Of a DNA stretch of 64,000 nt, positions 55,577 to 64,000 are shown piece after piece. A program made the position numbers and the translations under genes. The notes under the pieces were generated by a model. It saw nothing but the letters and a program-made list of their open reading frames with translations. It searched no databases and was not told the origin of the DNA. The stretch is from assembly GCF_000250675.2 (NCBI RefSeq), contig NC_018681.1:930001-994000 (forward strand), in the 5' to 3' direction. This DNA comes from Nocardia brasiliensis ATCC 700358. GTDB lineage: Bacteria > Actinomycetota > Actinomycetes > Mycobacteriales > Mycobacteriaceae. How positions within the stretch are numbered: position 1 is the stretch's first letter; every line of letters begins with the position of its first letter.

Positions 55577-55598
55577 GCTCGCGGCTCGGGCCGCGAGC
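55577..55598 (+). repeat. Hairpin between formyltransferase and NRPS genes
   Basis: GCTCGCGGC and GCCGCGAGC (perfect 9-bp arms, loop TCGG) without a T-run. It may stabilise the upstream mRNA or attenuate expression of the NRPS. Confidence 0.6.
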
Positions 55599-55633
55599 CG
55601 GGAAGCGACGCTCAACCGGGGGGCGAAGGAATC

Positions 55634-59794
<4,161 letters not shown>

Positions 59795-59803
<9 letters not shown>

Positions 59804-59813
59804 CCTTACCTTT
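59795..59813. promoter_or_regulatory. DtxR/IdeR iron box overlapping the NRPS stop codon
   Basis: TTTGCTTAGCCTTACCTTT matches 14 of 19 consensus positions; the NRPS TAG stop (59801-59803) is inside. It lies 33 bases before the binding-protein start. Confidence 0.82.
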
Positions 59814-59845
59814 TGCGGCAGGGATCGGATATGAGGAGTGACGGA

Positions 59846-60838
59846 ATGAAGCTGGGCCGAAGAACGGCGGGTCGGGGTCGCGGCGTGGTCGGTCGCGCTG
59901 TTGCGGTGCTCGCGGTGGGTCTGCTGCTGACCTCCGCCGCCTGTGGTTCCGACGACAAGGGCGACGACGCGTCCGGTGCGGTGACGATCACGCATTCGCT
60001 GGGTGAGACCGCCGTCAGCGGCACCCCGAAACGCATCGTCACCCTGGGCAACCAGTGGCTCGACGCCACGCTGGCGCTGGGCGTGACGCCGGTCGGCTAC
60101 GCGGACAACGTCTCGATGGGCAGCAAGTCGAAGGTGCCGTGGGTGCCGGATTCGCTGAACGAGGCGAAGGTGCTCAGCATGGGGTCCGACGTGGTGGAGC
60201 AGATCGCCGCGCTGGAACCGGACCTGATCCTGGTGCCCGGCTTCATGGTCGACAAGGCGATGTACGAGAAGTTGTCCAAGCTGGCGCCGACCATCGGACC
60301 GGTGACGCCCAACGCGCAGGTCGACCAGTGGTCGGATCAGCTCGCGACGCTCGGCAAGGTGCTGCACCGGCAAGCCGATGCGGACAAGGTGGTCGCCGAC
60401 GTCAACGGGCGGATCGACGGGGTGGCGCACCGGTATCCGGGCTTGCGCGGCAAGACCTTCCTCACCTGCATGCTGACCGGCCCCGCGCAGTTGATGGTGC
60501 TGGCCGATCCGAAGGACGGTTCGGCCATGCTGTTCAACCGGCTCGGCATGTCGATCCCCGAGAAGATCGCGCAGGAGGCGCCCGCCGGCGGCCGCCTGGC
60601 ACTGTCGCCGGAACGGTTGGGCGACTTGACCTCCGACATGCTGGTCTGCGGCGCGTTGCCCGCGTTCGAGGAGAAGTTCAAGCGGCTGCCCGGCTACGAC
60701 GCGTTGCCGTCGGTGCAGCGCAACGGCATCGCCTTCGTCGACGTGACGACGATCAGCGCGATCAATACCCCGACGCCGCTGTCGGTGCCTTTCGTGCTGG
60801 ACAAGCTGGATCCGACGTTCGCTGCTGTGAGCAAGTAG
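59846..60838 (+). CDS. Ferric siderophore substrate-binding lipoprotein (FepB/FhuD-like)
   Basis: 330-residue class III periplasmic-type binding protein. The ATG at 59846 follows GAGGAG and opens a lipoprotein signal: Arg-rich start, hydrophobic core, lipobox LTSAAC. The mature protein has the Fe-siderophore binding pattern (KRIVTLGNQWLD, LGVTPVGYADN, ALEPDLILVP, helix linker). It would capture the ferric siderophore outside the membrane; its permease is not in this window, or it delivers to the IrtAB-like transporter. Sandwiched between two NRPS genes. Confidence 0.9.
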   Translation: MKLGRRTAGRGRGVVGRAVAVLAVGLLLTSAACGSDDKGDDASGAVTITHSLGETAVSGTPKRIVTLGNQWLDATLALGVTPVGYADNVSMGSKSKVPWVPDSLNEAKVLSMGSDVVEQIAALEPDLILVPGFMVDKAMYEKLSKLAPTIGPVTPNAQVDQWSDQLATLGKVLHRQADADKVVADVNGRIDGVAHRYPGLRGKTFLTCMLTGPAQLMVLADPKDGSAMLFNRLGMSIPEKIAQEAPAGGRLALSPERLGDLTSDMLVCGALPAFEEKFKRLPGYDALPSVQRNGIAFVDVTTISAINTPTPLSVPFVLDKLDPTFAAVSK

Positions 60839-60867
60839 GCACAGCTGGTCCGCTGGCCACAGCTGTT

Positions 60868-60886
60868 TTAGGATAGGCTAACTTTA
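60868..60886. promoter_or_regulatory. DtxR/IdeR iron box before the C-T NRPS gene
   Basis: TTAGGATAGGCTAACTTTA matches 15 of 19 positions of the consensus, the best match in the window. It lies 107 bases before the ATG of the C-T protein. Confidence 0.85.
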
Positions 60887-60993
60887 ATCCGGGGGTGGGT
60901 AGCTGCGCGCTGCCCACCCCCGATTGGTTGATCGGTAGATAGTGGCCGCAGCGGTTTCCCAGGTGGTTGCTGCGGTGCTCGGAAGGATCGAAC

Positions 60994-62670
60994 ATGTCAG
61001 ATTCGCTGGTGCGAAACGTGCACAGGGCCACCACCACTGGTGATCGTGGCACGCCGCTGTCACTCGCGCAGCAGGCCGTGCTGCTGCCGGAACGCCTGCG
61101 GCGCACCGCCGCCGCGAATCTGTTCGTCGCGCTGGAAGTCGTCGGCGATCTGGACGACGAGGCGTTCGAGCAGGCGGCCATCGCGATGCTGACCGAGCAC
61201 GAGATTCTGTGCACGGTCTTCCCGGACGATCGTCGCGTGCCCTATCAGCGCGTGGTCGCCGTGCCGGACGCCGTGATCGAGACCGTCCGCATCGAGGAGG
61301 CCGCGCTGGACTCCGCGCTGCGCTCGGACGCGGTGCACCGCTTCGACCTGGTGCACGACCTGCCGATCCGGCTGCGGCGCTATGCATTGCCCGACCGCGC
61401 TGTCGTTTCGATCACGGTGCATCCGGTCGCCGCCGACGACCGCACGGTGGATCTGCTGGCGGCCGGGCTCTTCGCGGCCTACGAGCACGGCCAGGCCGAG
61501 CCCGCCGCGGCGCAGTACCGCAGCCTGGTCGCGGCGCAACTGAAAGCGCTGGGCAGCACCGCCGCCGACGACCCGGACCTGGCCTACTGGACGGCGCGGC
61601 TCGCGGATCTGCCCGAACGCGCGACCCCGATCCTCGACGACGAGCCCGGCGCGGAGGGCCCGCGCCGGTCCTTCCGTCTGCCGCGGCCCACGTTCGACGC
61701 CGTGCGCGGCGCGCACGACGCGAGCGTGGTCTTCGCCGCGCTCGTGGCCAGGACGCTCGGCGAGGCGGGCCTCGGCGACGATGTGCCGGTGGGTGTGGTC
61801 GAGGCCGCGCCGGCGGAGTCGGGCACGGTCCTCGGCAATACCGCCAATCAGCTGGTGTTGCGGTTGGATTCGGTGCGGACGGGCCTGCCCCGGGAACTCG
61901 TCGATGCGACCGCGGCCTGCGCCACCGAGGCCCGGGCGCACGCGCGGACCAGGATCGAACGGCTCACTCATCAGTTGAAGGGCACCGGCGCGGTGGTGAC
62001 CGGCGCGCTCTTCCAGGTGCTCGTCGGAGTGCGGGTCGACGGTCCGATCGCGCTCAGCACCTCTGAATACACAGTGCGCGAACTGCACCGGCGCACTGCC
62101 CGCCCGTACGGGGTGGATCTCGTCGTGGACGTCGCGATCGACCCCGACGGCGCCACCGTCACCCTCGATTTCCCGGCCCTGGCGGGCCGCCGCGCCCTCG
62201 ACGACCTCGCCGTCCATCTCGAAAGCCGTTGCGCGGCATGGGCCGACGGCACCGACGTGGCCCTCGACGTGACACTGTTCACCGAGCCGGGCGCGACCGG
62301 TGACCTGGCGGGCGGCCCGGGACTTGGCGGCGCGCCGCAAACCGACGCCGAACGCGTTGTCGCGGCGGCGATCCGGAAGGTGCTCGAGCTCGACGAGGAC
62401 GACGAGGTCGGCCGCGCGGACACCTTCTTCTCGCTCGGCGGCGACTCGATCGCCGCGCTGCGCCTGGTCACCGACCTGGCCGAGCAGGGCTACGTGCTAG
62501 ACGTGCAAACCGTTTTCGCCTTCCCGACGGTGCACGAACTCGCCACGCAGCTGGCCGAGGGCGAGCCCGTTGCCGCGGCGCCCGCCCCGGCCGCCGCGGC
62601 GCCGATGAGCGCGTCCGGCCTGGACCCCGCGGCGCTGGCGGCGCTCGGCAAGAAGTTCGGTGCGAAGTGA
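60994..62670 (+). CDS. Stand-alone NRPS C-T didomain protein with a degenerate condensation motif
   Basis: 558 residues: condensation-type domain (about 15-430), then a T domain (about 450-525, GGDSIAALRL, phosphopantetheine Ser codon 62446-62448), then an Ala/Pro-rich linker. No A domain. The C motif HHxxxDG reads HPVAADD (His codon 61420-61422, Pro codon 61423-61425), so the second catalytic His is absent; TPLSLAQQAVL at the N terminus is otherwise C-like. The ATG follows GGAAGGA. The T domain must be loaded in trans by an A domain or by a synthetase elsewhere. The next gene starts in the stop codon (GTGA), suggesting linked assembly. Confidence 0.85.
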   Translation: MSDSLVRNVHRATTTGDRGTPLSLAQQAVLLPERLRRTAAANLFVALEVVGDLDDEAFEQAAIAMLTEHEILCTVFPDDRRVPYQRVVAVPDAVIETVRIEEAALDSALRSDAVHRFDLVHDLPIRLRRYALPDRAVVSITVHPVAADDRTVDLLAAGLFAAYEHGQAEPAAAQYRSLVAAQLKALGSTAADDPDLAYWTARLADLPERATPILDDEPGAEGPRRSFRLPRPTFDAVRGAHDASVVFAALVARTLGEAGLGDDVPVGVVEAAPAESGTVLGNTANQLVLRLDSVRTGLPRELVDATAACATEARAHARTRIERLTHQLKGTGAVVTGALFQVLVGVRVDGPIALSTSEYTVRELHRRTARPYGVDLVVDVAIDPDGATVTLDFPALAGRRALDDLAVHLESRCAAWADGTDVALDVTLFTEPGATGDLAGGPGLGGAPQTDAERVVAAAIRKVLELDEDDEVGRADTFFSLGGDSIAALRLVTDLAEQGYVLDVQTVFAFPTVHELATQLAEGEPVAAAPAPAAAAPMSASGLDPAALAALGKKFGAK

Positions 62671-64000
62671 GCACCGAGATCCTCGACGTCGTCGCGCTGT
62701 CGCCGCTGCAGCGTGGCCTCTATTCGGTCAGCACCATGTCGGGTGAGGTCGATCCGTACCTGGTGACGTTCGCCGCGCGGATCGACGACTTGGTCGATCT
62801 GCCCGGTCTGCGGGTGGCGTTCGACGCAGTGCTGCAACGCTATCCGCACTTGGGCGCGGCCGTGCTGACCGACGGCCTGCCGCACCCGGTGCTGGTGATC
62901 ACCTCGGACGGGCGGATCGGCTGGCGCGAGGTGGATTTGCGCGAGACCGCGGACCCCGAAGCCGCCGCCCAGCAGCTCTATTGGGACGAAGGCCGGGTGC
63001 GCATCGACCTGGACAACGGCCCGCTGTTCCGGGTGACCGTGGCGCGGGTCGCCGAGCACTCCTACGAATTGATCTGCACCGCACACCACATCGTGGTCGA
63101 CGGCTGGTCCATCCCGTTGATCTTCGCCGATCTGATCGCGTTGTACGGTGGCGGCGGATCGGCGCTGCCGCCCGCCCCGCCGCTGCGCGAGCACGCGGCG
63201 TGGCTGGCCACCCGCGACACCGCGGCCTCCATCGCGGCCTGGACCGAGGCGCTCGCCGGGCTGTCGCCGATGCCGATGCTCGCGCCGCCCGCGCCGGGCG
63301 ACATCCCGGTGCTCGGCACCGCCGAATTCGACCGCGCGGAAACCGAACTGGTCGCCAACTGGGCCCGCTCCCAGGGCATCACCATGAACACCGTGTGCCA
63401 AATGGCCTGGGCCCGGGTGCTTTCCGGCCTCACCGGACGCGACGACGTGGTGTTCGGGCAGACCACCTCCGGACGCGACGCGTCGCTGCCCCATGCCGAT
63501 CGGTTGGTCGGCGCGCTCGTCACCACCATTCCGGTGCGGGTGCGGATGGACGAACGCTCGCCCGCGCGGATCGGTGCCGAGCTGCAACGCACCGTGGCGC
63601 AGTTGCGGGCGCACGAATATCTGGGCATCGCCGAGATCACCAAACACGCCGACGCCGGCCAGCTTTTCGACACGCTGCTGGTCTTCGAGAACACCCCACT
63701 CGGCGAGATCACCACCTCGATGCAGTTGACGGGTGGCGCCACGATGCGGCCGCGCCGGATCGATTCCCCCAGCCACTATCCGATCGCGGTGGTGCCGGTG
63801 CTGGAGGACCAGCGGCTCATCACCCGGGTCGAAATCCGCCCCGACCTGGTGGACCGATTCGATCCGGATCAGCTGGCGCGCCGGGTGCTGGCGGTCATCC
63901 GGCGGTTGGTCGACGCCGAGCGCGGTTGCGATGTCGACCTTTTGCTTGCCGGCGAACCCGCCGCGCTGACCGTCGCGCCGCAGTCGCCGGTGCCGTACGC
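62667..64000 (+). CDS. NRPS, N-terminal condensation domain (gene continues past the window)
   Basis: 444 codons visible from a GTG that overlaps the preceding stop (GTGA). A complete condensation domain: VVALSPLQRGLYS at the N terminus, TAHHIVVDGWSIP intact (His codons 63084-63089), TMNTVCQMAWARVL, DVVFGQTTSGR, and GALVTTIPVRV. It probably condenses the acyl group held on the C-T protein with a downstream aminoacyl unit. The end of the frame is open at base 64000; what follows cannot be seen. Confidence 0.9.
   Translation, partial: MSTEILDVVALSPLQRGLYSVSTMSGEVDPYLVTFAARIDDLVDLPGLRVAFDAVLQRYPHLGAAVLTDGLPHPVLVITSDGRIGWREVDLRETADPEAAAQQLYWDEGRVRIDLDNGPLFRVTVARVAEHSYELICTAHHIVVDGWSIPLIFADLIALYGGGGSALPPAPPLREHAAWLATRDTAASIAAWTEALAGLSPMPMLAPPAPGDIPVLGTAEFDRAETELVANWARSQGITMNTVCQMAWARVLSGLTGRDDVVFGQTTSGRDASLPHADRLVGALVTTIPVRVRMDERSPARIGAELQRTVAQLRAHEYLGIAEITKHADAGQLFDTLLVFENTPLGEITTSMQLTGGATMRPRRIDSPSHYPIAVVPVLEDQRLITRVEIRPDLVDRFDPDQLARRVLAVIRRLVDAERGCDVDLLLAGEPAALTVAPQSPVPY

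Overview
The window is GC-rich actinobacterial DNA from the mycolic-acid-forming order Mycobacteriales, most likely a Nocardia or close relative. The evidence is two antigen-85-like esterases, a mycobacterial-type S10 ribosomal operon ending at rpsQ, an MmpL transporter, a lycopene cyclase, an MTB12-like secreted protein, and IrtAB-like and MbtG-like siderophore genes under DtxR/IdeR-type boxes. Genus is inferred from gene content only.

Left part (1-27.5 kb): the 3' end of a very large NRPS gene (at least 4,200 codons: A-T, C-A-T, C-A-T-E, C-A-T-TE), whose epimerase domain lacks its catalytic motif. Then come an antigen-85-like esterase with a strong terminator, an Nramp Mn/Fe transporter, an SDR protein, and an enoyl-CoA hydratase divergent from a tandem double-TetR regulator. 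They are followed by an aldehyde dehydrogenase homologue with the catalytic Cys replaced by Ala, a DrrABC-type ABC exporter, a convergent lycopene cyclase, a second antigen-85-like esterase coupled to a secreted lipase, a DUF4442 hotdog protein and a small secreted protein.

Middle (27.5-46.4 kb): the S10 operon (rpsJ to rpsQ), closed by a terminator. It is followed by an accessory stretch: a VapBC-type toxin-antitoxin pair, a phosphatase-like protein, an MFS transporter, a probable DUF6247/RelE-like pair and an EXLDI-family protein coupled to an MmpL transporter. Next are a DUF2867-like gene whose upstream palindromes resemble the EXLDI promoter palindrome, a DUF2637 membrane protein with a long NGH-repeat tail, a single reading frame joining an RluA pseudouridine synthase to a CPBP protease, and a PPOX-family protein.

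Right part (46.4-64 kb): a siderophore locus with six recognisable iron boxes. It encodes an IrtAB-like heterodimeric ABC transporter, a separate siderophore-interacting protein (SIP) reductase, a membrane-anchored esterase, a secreted MTB12-like protein, an MbtG-like N-hydroxylase, an N-formyltransferase, three NRPS proteins (C-A-T-A*, C-T, and C-... running off the window) and a siderophore-binding lipoprotein. Hydroxylation plus formylation of an amino acid side chain (Lys or Orn) would give an N-formyl-N-hydroxy hydroxamate ligand. Several NRPS domains here are degenerate (two condensation domains without the second His, one truncated adenylation domain), so the assembly line is unlikely to follow simple colinear rules. 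No tRNA, rRNA, CRISPR array, IS element or phage gene was recognised.
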